NCBI GenBank assembly: GCA_905236545.1
Contig: CAJOQO010000003.1
Location: 1-15,789, forward strand
Reading direction: 5' to 3'
Length of the DNA: 15,789 nucleotides
Origin: an uncultured Lachnospiraceae bacterium
GTDB taxonomy: Bacteria > Bacillota > Clostridia > Lachnospirales > Lachnospiraceae
How positions within the stretch are numbered: position 1 is the first letter of the stretch; the number at the start of each line of letters is the position of its first letter. The notes beneath the pieces are model-generated. The model was not told the DNA's origin. It searched no databases and saw only the letters and a list, made by a program, of their open reading frames with translations. A program made the position numbers and the translations under genes. Below are positions 1 through 7,544 of the stretch, in pieces.

Positions 1-1287
1 CAGAACGGGATAGAAGGAGCGGGTCATGGAATACACCAGTTTCTTGTCCGGGATACCCGGAGTGATGATCCTCACATCCACGCCGCGCTTCGCAGCCAGG
101 GTCAGCGCGTGCGTCATCTCATCCGTTACAATCAGATAGGGCGTGGCGAAGTAACAATAGCGCTCTGCCTTTTCCACCATGCTGATGTAGACGTCTTCCC
201 CGATCCGTTTCCGATCCATGGGACTGTCCGCGTAGGGCTGGATGAATCCGTTCTGGACGGCCTGATAGGGATACTGCGGGAGATACTGCCTGAAATCCGT
301 GTCGTTATCTCCATCGACCTTCTTTTTGCCTGCATTCCACATTTCCAGAAATGCCACGGTCAGGGAGGGTACCGCGTCTCCTTCGAGGCGGATGCCGGTA
401 TCCTTCCACATACCGTAGGGATGGGTCAGGTTAAAATACTCGTCCGCCAGGTTATATCCGCCGGTAAAGGCTACCTTTCCGTCGATCACCGTGATCTTCC
501 TGTGATCCCGGTTATTCAGGAACATATTTACTACAGGGATGAAGGGGTTAAAGACACGGCAGGCGATTCCCAGCCCTTTCATTTTCTTCACGAAGTCTGT
601 CGTGATGAAGCCGATGCTTCCCATATCGTCATAGAATACTCTCACTTCCACGCCCTGGGATGCCTTTTGGGCGAGAATGTCTTCGATCCGCTTCCAGGAG
701 GTTTTGTCCTCGATCGCATGGTATTCCATGAAGATGAACCGCTCGGCCTTCTTCAGTTCCCTGAGCTGGGCTTCCAGGCCTTTGGCGGCATCATCGTAAT
801 AGGTGACATCCGTGTTCTGGTACACGGGATATCCGGCGCTCGTCCGGATGTAGGTACTGATCCCACCGGCGGAAGGATCCGTTTCCTTCAGGCGTTTTAT
901 CGTCTCATCATCCCTGCCGGCCAGAAGCGGAAGGAGCTGGCTGTCAACCTCTTCAAACCGTTTCGTCATCCTGTGCGTACCGCCATTTGTTCCGACCAGG
1001 ATGTACATGACCGTTCCGAAAACCGGGAACGTCAGGATCAGGATGACCCAGGGCATCTTCATGGAGGATGTGATCTCCTTCCCATAGATCCGCAGCACCA
1101 GCACCAGGGCAAGCAGATGAAGGATGATCTCGATCCATGTGGCAATACTGTGAAGCTCTGTCAGCAGAAAGAAGATCAGCGTGATCTCAAGCGCAATCGC
1201 GATGATGGCGAAAATCATTCGCTTTACGCCGTTTTTCCTTTTGGCCTTCCCCTCAAGGGTGGCTTTGTTTTCTTTGTCTGTGTTCAT
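1..1287 (-). CDS. cls: Cardiolipin synthase (phospholipase D family), 3' end missing
   Basis: Membrane enzyme that condenses two phosphatidylglycerol molecules (or related donors) into cardiolipin. The visible 429 residues begin with a basic N-terminus, two hydrophobic segments (about residues 24-43 and 48-68), then a cytoplasmic PLD domain. The first HKD motif reads HRKITVID at residues 262-269 (H262, K264, D269), followed by the usual GGYN stretch. The frame runs off the left edge, so the second HKD motif, expected in the last ~80 residues, is not visible and activity cannot be judged. The ATG at 1287 is chosen because a strong AGGAGGG lies at 1294-1300. The gene is downstream of the DUF2238-like gene on the same strand, across a tandem repeat. 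Family assignment is secure; the exact substrate pair is inferred from the family. Confidence 0.92.
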   Translation of the reverse strand, partial: MNTDKENKATLEGKAKRKNGVKRMIFAIIAIALEITLIFFLLTELHSIATWIEIILHLLALVLVLRIYGKEITSSMKMPWVILILTFPVFGTVMYILVGTNGGTHRMTKRFEEVDSQLLPLLAGRDDETIKRLKETDPSAGGISTYIRTSAGYPVYQNTDVTYYDDAAKGLEAQLRELKKAERFIFMEYHAIEDKTSWKRIEDILAQKASQGVEVRVFYDDMGSIGFITTDFVKKMKGLGIACRVFNPFIPVVNMFLNNRDHRKITVIDGKVAFTGGYNLADEYFNLTHPYGMWKDTGIRLEGDAVPSLTVAFLEMWNAGKKKVDGDNDTDFRQYLPQYPYQAVQNGFIQPYADSPMDRKRIGEDVYISMVEKAERYCYFATPYLIVTDEMTHALTLAAKRGVDVRIITPGIPDKKLVYSMTRSFYPVL

Positions 1288-1303
1288 GTTGTTCCCTCCT
1301 CAC

Positions 1304-1473
1304 ACCTGTGATTTTCCTCATCGCCGGGTTCCGACGGTTTGATCAACCTGCGAATTTTTATCATCGCCGGGTTCCGACGGTTTAATCAACCTGCGTATTT
1401 TTTCATCGCCGGGTTCCGACGGTTTGATCAACCTGTGAATTTTTCTCATCGTCGGGTTCCGACGGTTTGATCA
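1304..1473. repeat. 42/43-bp tandem repeat, about four copies
   Basis: Copies start at 1318, 1361, 1403 and 1446 with spacings of 43, 42 and 43 bp; the last is partial (to 1473) and a degenerate partial unit precedes the first (1304-1317). The shared core on the plus strand includes CCGGGTTCCGACGGTTT. On the minus strand each unit can form a short hairpin, CGTCGG-AAC-CCGRCG. The 1446 copy is in-frame coding sequence of the neighbouring membrane protein; the 1403 copy supplies its stop codon; the other two are untranslated and lie in front of cls. The units are contiguous with no variable spacers, so this is not CRISPR. Confidence 0.95.
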
Positions 1474-2260
1474 TAAAGCCCTCGGCTACCTTGCTGGCCT
1501 TTGGGGAATCTCTCTTAAGGGTGATGTAACCGATGATGGAAAATACGAGCGCGCCGACCAGATTCACCAGCAGATCCTTCATGGAATCTATGATACCGAT
1601 ATCCAGATATCCGTCCTTTACTTTGGTAACCTCCCCCGCCGCGGTCGTGATCGTTGTCTCGACGATGTCGCTGACCTTGATGACGTTCTGGGCGTGTTTG
1701 GGATCCAGCGAGACCGAGCCGATCGTTGTCACGATGAAGTCCTTCTGCATGTCCAGGTTGAAGAACTGGTCCATGGCGAATTCAAAGAATTCCCATATAA
1801 CGCCGATCGTCATGGAGAAGCAAAATGCAACCACTGTCAGGTAGAAGGGAGACAGATTGACATTTTTGCTGCCCCGGTTCAGAAGGTAGACCAGGGAGAA
1901 GCCCACCGCCGCGCAGAGGAACCCGTTCATCGTATGCAGCACGGTATCCCATCCGGGAATCTTTACATAATAGTGGTTTACCTCCCCGAGAATCTCAGCC
2001 GCGAAGATAAAGCAGAAGATGATCCCCAGGAAGAGCGGCGGGATCCTGATATGGAACGTGTCTTCGATGAAAGCCGGCACGAGGAAGAGAAACAGCACAA
2101 GGATGCAGATCGCAAAGCTTTCATAGTTCTGTGTCAGCAGGCAGCGAACCGCTGTCAGGACAACCAGTATGTGCAGTATGATGTAACATACATACAGCTT
2201 CTTATTCTCATGATACCTGTATCTGTCCGTCAGTTTTTTGACGTACCCGCCGAATTTCAT
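1403..2260 (-). CDS. Multi-pass membrane protein, DUF2238/YjdF-like
   Basis: A 285-residue protein with about six hydrophobic segments (roughly residues 22-40, 48-64, 74-92, 108-127, 138-158 and 225-247). Polar residues inside or next to the membrane segments recall the DUF2238/YjdF family: WDTVLH at 104-109, WEFFEFAMD at 156-164, and an acidic-then-DLLVNLVGAL stretch at 225-238. No biochemical function is established for that family, and none is claimed here. The start at 2260 is preferred over an in-frame ATG 48 bp upstream because GAGGAGGG sits at 2265-2272. The C-terminus enters the 42/43-bp repeat: residues 264-275 are coded by one copy, then the 43-bp step shifts the frame and the protein ends as VDQTVGTRR. 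It probably shares a transcript with cls. Family assignment is moderate. Confidence 0.75.
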   Translation of the reverse strand: MKFGGYVKKLTDRYRYHENKKLYVCYIILHILVVLTAVRCLLTQNYESFAICILVLFLFLVPAFIEDTFHIRIPPLFLGIIFCFIFAAEILGEVNHYYVKIPGWDTVLHTMNGFLCAAVGFSLVYLLNRGSKNVNLSPFYLTVVAFCFSMTIGVIWEFFEFAMDQFFNLDMQKDFIVTTIGSVSLDPKHAQNVIKVSDIVETTITTAAGEVTKVKDGYLDIGIIDSMKDLLVNLVGALVFSIIGYITLKRDSPKASKVAEGFMIKPSEPDDEKNSQVDQTVGTRR

Positions 2261-2393
2261 GGTTCCCTCCTCGCACTGACAACCCGCATATGCATCTCTC
2301 ATAAGCATCCCGCATGAGTGTCCCGTATTAATGTCTCACACAGGTATATTGCATACGCCCCTCACACTTCACCCGCCGGAGACGGATATTCCT

Positions 2394-2399
2394 ATTATA
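2394..2399 (-). promoter_or_regulatory. Candidate -10 box for the membrane protein/cls pair
   Basis: The minus strand carries a perfect TATAAT here, about 130 nt upstream of the DUF2238-like start codon and downstream of the ABC gene's stop. No good TTGACA-like -35 sits 16-18 bp upstream, so this is only a candidate. The rest of the 217-bp gap (2261-2477) holds two short hairpin-forming stretches, 2416-2431 and 2445-2466, neither followed by a T-run. Confidence 0.35.
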
Positions 2400-2477
2400 C
2401 TCCATTATGGCAAGCCCCCTGCCAAAAGGGGTTCTGATACAAGCCGCTCCTGATCCCCAGGGAGCGACCTGCAGGCT

Positions 2478-4295
2478 TCACGCAAACTGACTGTTATAAA
2501 GCGCCGCGTACTTCCCGTCCAGCGCCATCAGGGTATCGTGGTTGCCGATCTCCTTGATATCGCCGTTCTCCATGTACAGGATCGCATGGGCATCCCTGAT
2601 CGTTGAAAGCCTGTGCGCGATGACGAAGCTGGTGCGTCCCTCCATCAGCGTTGCCATGGCATCCTGGATCACCTGCTCGGTATGGGCGTCGACGTTGCTG
2701 GTCGCTTCGTCCAGGATCATGATCTCCGGATTCGCTATGATCGCGCGCGCGATCGTGAGCAGCTGCCTCTGGCCCTGCGAGATGTTCTCAGCACCCTTCG
2801 AGAGCATCATGTCATAGCCGCCCGGCATGGTACGGATAAAGTTATCCGCGCAGACGCTCTTCGCCGCCTCGATCATCTCCTCGTCCGATACCTCGCGGCC
2901 TGCACCGTATTTCAGGTTGTCGCGGATCGTTCCCTGGAACAGCCAGGTATCCTGCAGCACCATCCCGAAATGCGTGCGCAGCTCATGCCGCGTCATCTCC
3001 TGCGTATTGACCCCGTCTACCCGGATCTCGCCGCTGTTGATCTCATAAAAGCGCATCAGCAGGTTGATCAGGGTGGTCTTGCCCGCGCCGGTCGGCCCGA
3101 CGATGGCAAACTTCTTTCCGGGCGCTGCCTTTACATTGACGTCTGTCATCAGCAGATGCTCCGGCGTATATCCGAACTGCACGTGCCGGAACTCGACAGA
3201 GCCGTTGCATTCCTCCGGAACCCTTCCTTCCGCAGGATCCGGGATCTCCTCTTCCGCGTCGAGCAAAGAGAAGATTCGCTCGCCGGCCGCGATGGCGGAG
3301 GCCAGCTGTCCGGACATCTGCGAGATCGTGGTAAAGGGCTGCTGGAGGTGGTTTACATACTGGAGCGCGGACTGTACATTGCCGACGGTCATATAGCCTT
3401 TCATCGCGAAGATACAGCCGATCATGGCCTCGAGGCCGTAACCGACATAGATGACCATCTGCGTCAGCGGCATGACCAGGCCTGCGTAGCGCGCCGCCTG
3501 CCTCGCCGTCTCCTTCAGGTCCTCATTCATTTCGTCAAAGCGCTGCATGGCCCTGTTCTGATAATTGAAGGAGGTCACGACCGTCTGTCCGCCGTAGGTC
3601 TCTTCCACATAGCCGTTCACCTTCCCCAGAAGATTCTGCTGCCCGGAATAGAACTTTGCGCTCTTCCTCTGGACAGATCTTGTAAGAAGCAAAGTTCCCG
3701 GGATCATCAGTATGGCGATCAGCGCCAGCCAGACGTTGATGGTGAACAGCATGATCAGCACACCGACCAGTGCGATGCCCTGCGTAATCACGGTGTAAAT
3801 ATTCTTTCCGAGCAGCGTATTGACCGCGTCCACATCGTTCGTGATGACGGACAGAACCTCGCCGTTGGTATGGGAATCATAATAGTCCAGCTTCATCCGG
3901 TGCATCTTTTTATCGATGTCCGAGCGAAGATCCCGCACAACATACGAAGCCAGCTTCGCCAGCAGCTTATTGGCCATGCTGCAGAAAAAGAGGGACAGAA
4001 GATACATGATCGTCAGGATGATCGCGATGAAGATGATGGCCCCGACTTTCCCGACCGGAACGCCCGAAACCCATTTCCAGACACTGTCTGGATTGGCCGT
4101 GCCGTCAGAGAGCTCTTCGACCATCCAGTACCCGTCCGAAACCCCGGCATACAGGATCGTCGTGATCTCTCCGAGAATCTTCGGCGCCAGGATCGTGAAT
4201 ACGGATCCGGCCAGCGCGGACACGATGGCAGCGGCGACCCTGCCCCTGTAATTTCCAAAATAGGAAAGCAGGCGTTTAAGCACTTTCGAGTTCAT
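2478..4295 (-). CDS. ABC exporter half-transporter, catalytically consensus subunit
   Basis: A 605-residue type IV ABC exporter subunit: an N-terminal six-helix membrane domain (about residues 16-330) and a C-terminal nucleotide-binding domain (about 365-600). Walker A is GPTGAGKTT from 400, the Q-loop is at 448, the signature is ISQGQ at 505-509, Walker B ends D529-E530 with the catalytic Glu present, and the switch His is H561. The signature has Gln in place of the second Gly, common in one partner of heterodimers. The start at 4295 follows a strong AAGGAGGAGG; the first 20 bp overlap the end of the upstream ABC gene, so the two are co-translated and presumably pair. An insertion of roughly 35 residues between the first two helices (50-85) should face outside. 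Substrate unknown; drug or lipid export is typical of the family (BmrCD, LmrCD, TM287/288). Confidence 0.93.
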   Translation of the reverse strand: MNSKVLKRLLSYFGNYRGRVAAAIVSALAGSVFTILAPKILGEITTILYAGVSDGYWMVEELSDGTANPDSVWKWVSGVPVGKVGAIIFIAIILTIMYLLSLFFCSMANKLLAKLASYVVRDLRSDIDKKMHRMKLDYYDSHTNGEVLSVITNDVDAVNTLLGKNIYTVITQGIALVGVLIMLFTINVWLALIAILMIPGTLLLTRSVQRKSAKFYSGQQNLLGKVNGYVEETYGGQTVVTSFNYQNRAMQRFDEMNEDLKETARQAARYAGLVMPLTQMVIYVGYGLEAMIGCIFAMKGYMTVGNVQSALQYVNHLQQPFTTISQMSGQLASAIAAGERIFSLLDAEEEIPDPAEGRVPEECNGSVEFRHVQFGYTPEHLLMTDVNVKAAPGKKFAIVGPTGAGKTTLINLLMRFYEINSGEIRVDGVNTQEMTRHELRTHFGMVLQDTWLFQGTIRDNLKYGAGREVSDEEMIEAAKSVCADNFIRTMPGGYDMMLSKGAENISQGQRQLLTIARAIIANPEIMILDEATSNVDAHTEQVIQDAMATLMEGRTSFVIAHRLSTIRDAHAILYMENGDIKEIGNHDTLMALDGKYAALYNSQFA

Positions 4296-6021
4296 TCTGC
4301 ACCTCCTCCTTTCCCAGCTGGATCTCAGCGATCTCACGATAGAGCCGGCAGGACTTCAGAAGCTCCCTGTGGGTTCCCTGTCCCACAACCTCGCCATTCT
4401 CCAGAACGAGGATCCTGGTCGCGTCCATGATCGTATTCACTCTCTGGGCCACCACGATCATGGTAGCGTCTCCCATGCTCTCCTTCAGGTTCTGCCGAAG
4501 CTGCTTATCCGTCTTCATGTCCAGGGCGGAAAAGCTGTCGTCAAAAAGATAGATCTCCGGCTTCTTCATCACTGCCCTGGCGATCGCAAGACGCTGTCTC
4601 TGGCCGCCCGAGAAGTTGGTTCCGCCCTGGGAGACCACGGCGTGGTACACGCCTTCCTTCTGCTCCACGAATTCGTCCGCGCAGGCGATGCGCAGCGCCT
4701 TCTTCCAGTCCTCCTCGGTTCCGTCTTCACGGCCAAAGTTCATGTTGCCGGCAATATCGCCGGAAAACAGCACATTTTTCTGCGGAACATACCCGATGAT
4801 GTCCCTGAGCTCCTCCAGCCTGTAATCCCTGACATTGACGCCGTCCACCAGAACCTCTCCGAATGTCACGTCATAGAGCCTCGGGATCAGCTTTATGATG
4901 CTGGACTTTCCGCAGCCTGTTCTTCCGATGATCGCCGTTGTCTCGCCGGGCTTTGACACAAAGCTGATCCCCCGGATGACGGGCTCGGTCGCCCCGGGAT
5001 AGGAAAATGTCACATTGCGGTATTCCACCGTTCCCCGGCAGGTGCTTTCCGGCTTCGCCCTTTCGCTGTCCTGAATCGAGGGTTCCGTTTCCAGCACCTC
5101 GCCGATCCGCTTCATGCAGGCATAGGTATCCGGAAACAGGCCGACGACGACGGACAGAAGGATGATCCCGACCAGGATAAGGCTGATATACTGGGTTGCC
5201 GACACCAGCGTACCGACCTCCATCTGACCGTGTATGATCAGGACAGATCCCACGATCATGGCGCCGATCGAAGTGGTGCCGAACAGGGTCTGGACGACCG
5301 GCATCAGCGCGCCTGACATCGTGATCGACTTCCGGGAGATCTCCGCGGTCTCTTCATTGGTCTTCCGGAAGCGTTCGATCTCATGCTCCTGTTTGTTGAA
5401 GGCCCGGATCACGCGCACGCCCTCGAGGGCTTCCAGAAAGAGCTGGTTGATGTCGTCGATCCTGCTGCGCAGCCTGACCGAATAACGGCTGGCCGCTATG
5501 GTGAGGATCGCGATCCCGAGGATCAGCAGCGGAATCGCGATCACCAGGACAACCGATACCTTGCCGGCAGACACGACGCAAAGGACAAGTCCCACCGCCG
5601 CCATCATCGGCGCCAGAAGCCCCATGCGCAGGGCCATCGACAGGAACGTCTGGATCATCGTCACATCTGTTGTGTTCCGGGTGATCAGCGAGGATGTCCC
5701 GAACCTGTCGAGATCCGCGGCGGAGAAGCTCTCCACTTTGTGGAAGATTTCCTTCCTCAGTTCCCCGCAGAAGCCTGTCGTAATCGATGCCGTTATGCCG
5801 GCGGAGATACTGTTCAGCACACAGGAAAGCACCGCCAGTCCGATCATGACAAACCCGAGAAGAATGATAAGACCCACCTTATTCCCGCTTACCCCGTCAT
5901 TGATCATGAAGCTGACCAGCAGCGGGATCATCATCTGTGAAATCGTTGCAAGCAGTGTAAACAGCACCACAGATATGACCTGCTTCCGGTTCAGCCTGAC
6001 CCTTGAGAAAATTGCAATCAT
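4276..6021 (-). CDS. ABC exporter half-transporter, degenerate-site subunit
   Basis: A 581-residue partner of the following gene. The membrane domain occupies about residues 1-310 and the nucleotide-binding domain about 330-575. Walker A is GRTGCGKSS from 366, the Q-loop is Q414 and the signature is FSGGQ at 470-474. Two catalytic positions deviate: Walker B reads LFDDS (492-496), so the catalytic Glu is Asp495, and the switch His is replaced by Gln526 in VVAQR. In heterodimeric exporters such as TM287/288 and BmrCD this pattern marks the subunit contributing the non-hydrolysing ATP site. ATG 6021 is chosen because GGAGGG lies 10 nt upstream; a longer in-frame start at 6120 has no ribosome binding site and would add a Cys-rich, non-family N-terminus. 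A candidate promoter lies at 6068-6096. Substrate unknown. Confidence 0.93.
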   Translation of the reverse strand: MIAIFSRVRLNRKQVISVVLFTLLATISQMMIPLLVSFMINDGVSGNKVGLIILLGFVMIGLAVLSCVLNSISAGITASITTGFCGELRKEIFHKVESFSAADLDRFGTSSLITRNTTDVTMIQTFLSMALRMGLLAPMMAAVGLVLCVVSAGKVSVVLVIAIPLLILGIAILTIAASRYSVRLRSRIDDINQLFLEALEGVRVIRAFNKQEHEIERFRKTNEETAEISRKSITMSGALMPVVQTLFGTTSIGAMIVGSVLIIHGQMEVGTLVSATQYISLILVGIILLSVVVGLFPDTYACMKRIGEVLETEPSIQDSERAKPESTCRGTVEYRNVTFSYPGATEPVIRGISFVSKPGETTAIIGRTGCGKSSIIKLIPRLYDVTFGEVLVDGVNVRDYRLEELRDIIGYVPQKNVLFSGDIAGNMNFGREDGTEEDWKKALRIACADEFVEQKEGVYHAVVSQGGTNFSGGQRQRLAIARAVMKKPEIYLFDDSFSALDMKTDKQLRQNLKESMGDATMIVVAQRVNTIMDATRILVLENGEVVGQGTHRELLKSCRLYREIAEIQLGKEEVQNELESA

Positions 6022-6067
6022 ACAGCTGTTTCCCTCCAGTTCAAATATGCTGACAACCGTTACCTCA

Positions 6068-6096
6068 TTTTTACCATCATTTCCTGTTCCGGACAA
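6068..6096 (-). promoter_or_regulatory. Candidate promoter for the ABC exporter pair
   Basis: On the minus strand, TTGTCC (6091-6096) and TAAAAA (6068-6073) are separated by exactly 17 bp, placing a start site about 40 nt before the ABC start codon. The -35 is good and the -10 is fair. It lies in the 120-bp gap after the PHP gene, so the exporter may have its own start in addition to read-through. Confidence 0.35.
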
Positions 6097-6097
6097 C

Positions 6098-6112
6098 TGC
6101 CTGCGGCAGGCA
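6098..6112. repeat. Perfect inverted repeat next to the ABC promoter
   Basis: TGCCTG-CGG-CAGGCA, a 6-bp perfect stem with a 3-nt loop, lies one base upstream of the candidate -35 box. There is no T-run on either side, so it is not an ordinary intrinsic terminator for the PHP gene. It could be an operator half-site pair or an RNA hairpin at the end of the PHP transcript. Confidence 0.4.
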
Positions 6113-6141
6113 TCGCACAAGGCCGGGACATCCGTTACAGG

Positions 6142-7011
6142 TCAGGGATGGATCCGCCTCACCGTGTCCAGGAATCTCTCCATGCCCGGAACGAGCGGGG
6201 CGCCGTCTTCCATTCCCGTATCGCCCAGCCGCACCAGCTTGTTCTTCCCGTGATAGTCGCTTCCCGCCGTTACATACAGCTGATACCGGTCTGACAGCTC
6301 CAGCATCTGTGCGATGAGCTTCGGCGAAAAACCGGAATAGAAAGTTTCCACGCCCTGAAGCCCGAACCCGATCAGGCGCTCCAGCCTCTTTTCCATCTCT
6401 TCTCCCAGGATGAGCTGGCCTCCGCTTCCATAGAAGGGGTGGGCAAGCACCGGGATTCCTCCTCCGGCAAGGATATGACGGATGGCCTCCTCCGGATGCA
6501 GATACTCGTTTCGGATCCGCAGCTTGTCAATATAGTCGATGATGGCTTCCTCCTTGGTTTTGACATATCCATACTTCACCAGGAGTTTGCCGATATGCGG
6601 TTTCCCGGGATTATCCATAGCCAGAAGCTTGCGGATCTCCTCTTCCGGCAGGACAAAGCCGAACTCATTCTGAACAAAGTCCAGCCGGGCTTTCACCTTC
6701 TTCATCCGGAGGCTGTGTCCCTTGTCGACAAGGGCGTGAATCTCCGGTGCGTCCGCATCGTACCCGTACCCCAGAATGTGATAGGATCCCTGTTCATCCT
6801 TGCACGAAAACTCCACTCCGCAGATAAATGCAGGGTCTCCTGCTTTCAGATGTTCCGTGACGATCCTGCAGCCCTTCGCCGCATCATGATCGGTCAGGGA
6901 GAACAGTCCGATCCCTGCTCCTTTTACTTGGGAAATGATCTCCTCAGGAGTATCGCTTCCATCCGATACAGCAGAATGCATATGAAGATCGATCTTTCCA
7001 TACAGACTCAT
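6142..7011 (-). CDS. PHP-domain phosphoesterase (RNase AM/YciV-like)
   Basis: A 289-residue PHP metal-dependent phosphoesterase, close to full length for the YciV/RNase AM and 3',5'-bisphosphate nucleotidase group. Metal-site motifs are all present: DLHMHSAVSDG (H10, H12, D17), TDHD (D41, H42), GVEFS (E67), HILGYG (H78), KPHIG (H139), AHP (H191) and GSDYHG (D252, H254). By family these enzymes remove phosphate from 3',5'-nucleoside bisphosphates or trim 5' ends of RNA; the exact substrate here cannot be read from sequence. The ATG at 7011 follows GGAGGAAAAAGCT, a good ribosome binding site. It lies 21 bp downstream of a GNAT remnant on the same strand and 120 bp before the ABC exporter genes. 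Confidence 0.9.
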   Translation of the reverse strand: MSLYGKIDLHMHSAVSDGSDTPEEIISQVKGAGIGLFSLTDHDAAKGCRIVTEHLKAGDPAFICGVEFSCKDEQGSYHILGYGYDADAPEIHALVDKGHSLRMKKVKARLDFVQNEFGFVLPEEEIRKLLAMDNPGKPHIGKLLVKYGYVKTKEEAIIDYIDKLRIRNEYLHPEEAIRHILAGGGIPVLAHPFYGSGGQLILGEEMEKRLERLIGFGLQGVETFYSGFSPKLIAQMLELSDRYQLYVTAGSDYHGKNKLVRLGDTGMEDGAPLVPGMERFLDTVRRIHP

Positions 7012-7032
7012 AGCTTTTTCCTCCGCCCGTTT

Positions 7033-7248
7033 CTACCTGTTCTCTGTCCGGGATGCTGCCAGCTCTGCCCAGGCCGGCAGAAACCCCGTGCCCAGCGCTG
7101 CTTTCTGCGAGGCAATGTGCGACACTGCCGTACCATAGTACGGAAGACAGCCTCTCCGCAGGATTTCATTTTTCAAAAGCGTTACAAGCATCGTCCGGAT
7201 CCGCTTCCGTGATCCGGTCTGCTCTTTGCGTATTCCTTCCCGCACCAT
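7033..7248 (-). pseudogene. Truncated GNAT acetyltransferase remnant
   Basis: A 71-residue open frame that resembles only the C-terminal half of a GNAT acetyltransferase. Residues 16-36 look like the CoA-loop helix (ending MLVTLLKNEILRRG), then PYYGTAVSHIASQKAA and LGTGFLPAWAEL, the usual pattern where the last helix and strands carry a late Ser/Asn-rich turn and a GF motif. A complete GNAT has about 140-170 residues; the N-terminal strands and the substrate half are missing, and the Q/RxxGxG/A acetyl-CoA loop is replaced by TGSRKRI. The upstream DNA opens in another frame but shows no recognisable GNAT start. GGAG lies 8 nt before the ATG, so a short product could still be made. GNAT origin is inferred from pattern only. 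Confidence 0.5.
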
Positions 7249-7315
7249 GTGATGATCTCCGGATGCCCCGAAAACAGGAGCTTCCCGCTGATAACAGCGA
7301 TCTTCAGATTTTTAA

Positions 7316-7347
7316 TTTGATATTTGCTCCGTTTGATATTTGCTCCG
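7316..7347. repeat. 16-bp direct repeat, two copies
   Basis: TTTGATATTTGCTCCG is repeated perfectly at 7316-7331 and 7332-7347. The second copy contains the TTGCTC that serves as -35 in the candidate promoter for the glycan cluster, so the repeat could be a tandem regulator binding site or a duplicated -35 element. Confidence 0.9.
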
Positions 7348-7367
7348 TGCGCATGTATTATTATAAT
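7340..7367 (+). promoter_or_regulatory. Candidate promoter for the PIG-L/ligase/glycosyltransferase cluster
   Basis: TTGCTC (7340-7345), a 16-bp spacer and a perfect TATAAT (7362-7367) on the plus strand. Transcription would start near 7374, leaving a leader of about 170 nt that includes the 40-bp repeat. This is the best plus-strand promoter upstream of the four-gene cluster. Confidence 0.5.
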
Positions 7368-7430
7368 GTTTCGTATCAATACTCATTATACAATAAAACC
7401 GGCAATGATTCCGTTAATCAGGACAATCTC

Positions 7431-7520
7431 AGGCAAGCAGAAAAGATCAGGTGAGCAAAAATAAAGGATCAGGCCAGCAGAAGAGATCAGGTGAGTAAAA
7501 ATAAAGGATCAGGCCAGCAG
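7431..7520. repeat. 40-bp tandem repeat in the PIG-L leader
   Basis: Two nearly identical 40-bp units (starting GATCAGGTGAG at 7445 and 7485) with part of a third before them (AGGCAAGCAG at 7431). Each unit carries GTGAGYAAAAATAAAGG, which looks like a translation start. The first GTG (7451) opens a 15-codon frame ending at a TAA that overlaps the second GTG (7491); the second GTG is in frame with PIG-L. Forty is not a multiple of three, so copy number changes the frame. Confidence 0.9.
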
Positions 7521-7544
7521 AAAAAACGGACGGAGGAAAAACAG

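Larger units (their letters stand above)
7249..7544. other. Divergent intergenic control region
   Basis: About 300 bp between the minus-strand GNAT remnant and the plus-strand PIG-L gene. It is AT-richer than its surroundings and contains a 16-bp direct repeat, a candidate plus-strand promoter, a symmetric pair TATAATG (7362-7368) and CATTATA (7384-7390) that places a TATAAT on each strand, and a 40-bp direct repeat next to the PIG-L start. A small hairpin CGCTG-ATAA-CAGCG occurs near 7287-7300. No convincing gene is seen. Confidence 0.6.

Noticed and set aside
109..1311. A 400-codon plus-strand frame opposite cls
   Set aside because: The minus strand encodes a clear PLD-family protein with an HKD motif and a strong ribosome binding site.
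1304..1473. Possible CRISPR array
   Set aside because: The 42/43-bp units abut each other with no variable spacers and partly code for protein; there are no cas genes.
2416..2466. Intrinsic terminator after the ABC genes
   Set aside because: Two hairpins (stems CCCCT/AGGGG and CGCTCC/GGAGCG) exist, but neither is followed by a T-run on either strand.
2613..4430. A 605-codon open frame on the plus strand opposite the ABC genes
   Set aside because: Its product is rich in His, Arg and Asp without any motif, while the minus strand codes complete ABC transporters. It is a GC-driven antisense shadow.
7182..7379. A 65-codon minus-strand ORF upstream of the GNAT remnant
   Set aside because: It overlaps the GNAT-like frame, has no recognisable domain and lies across the AT-rich promoter region.
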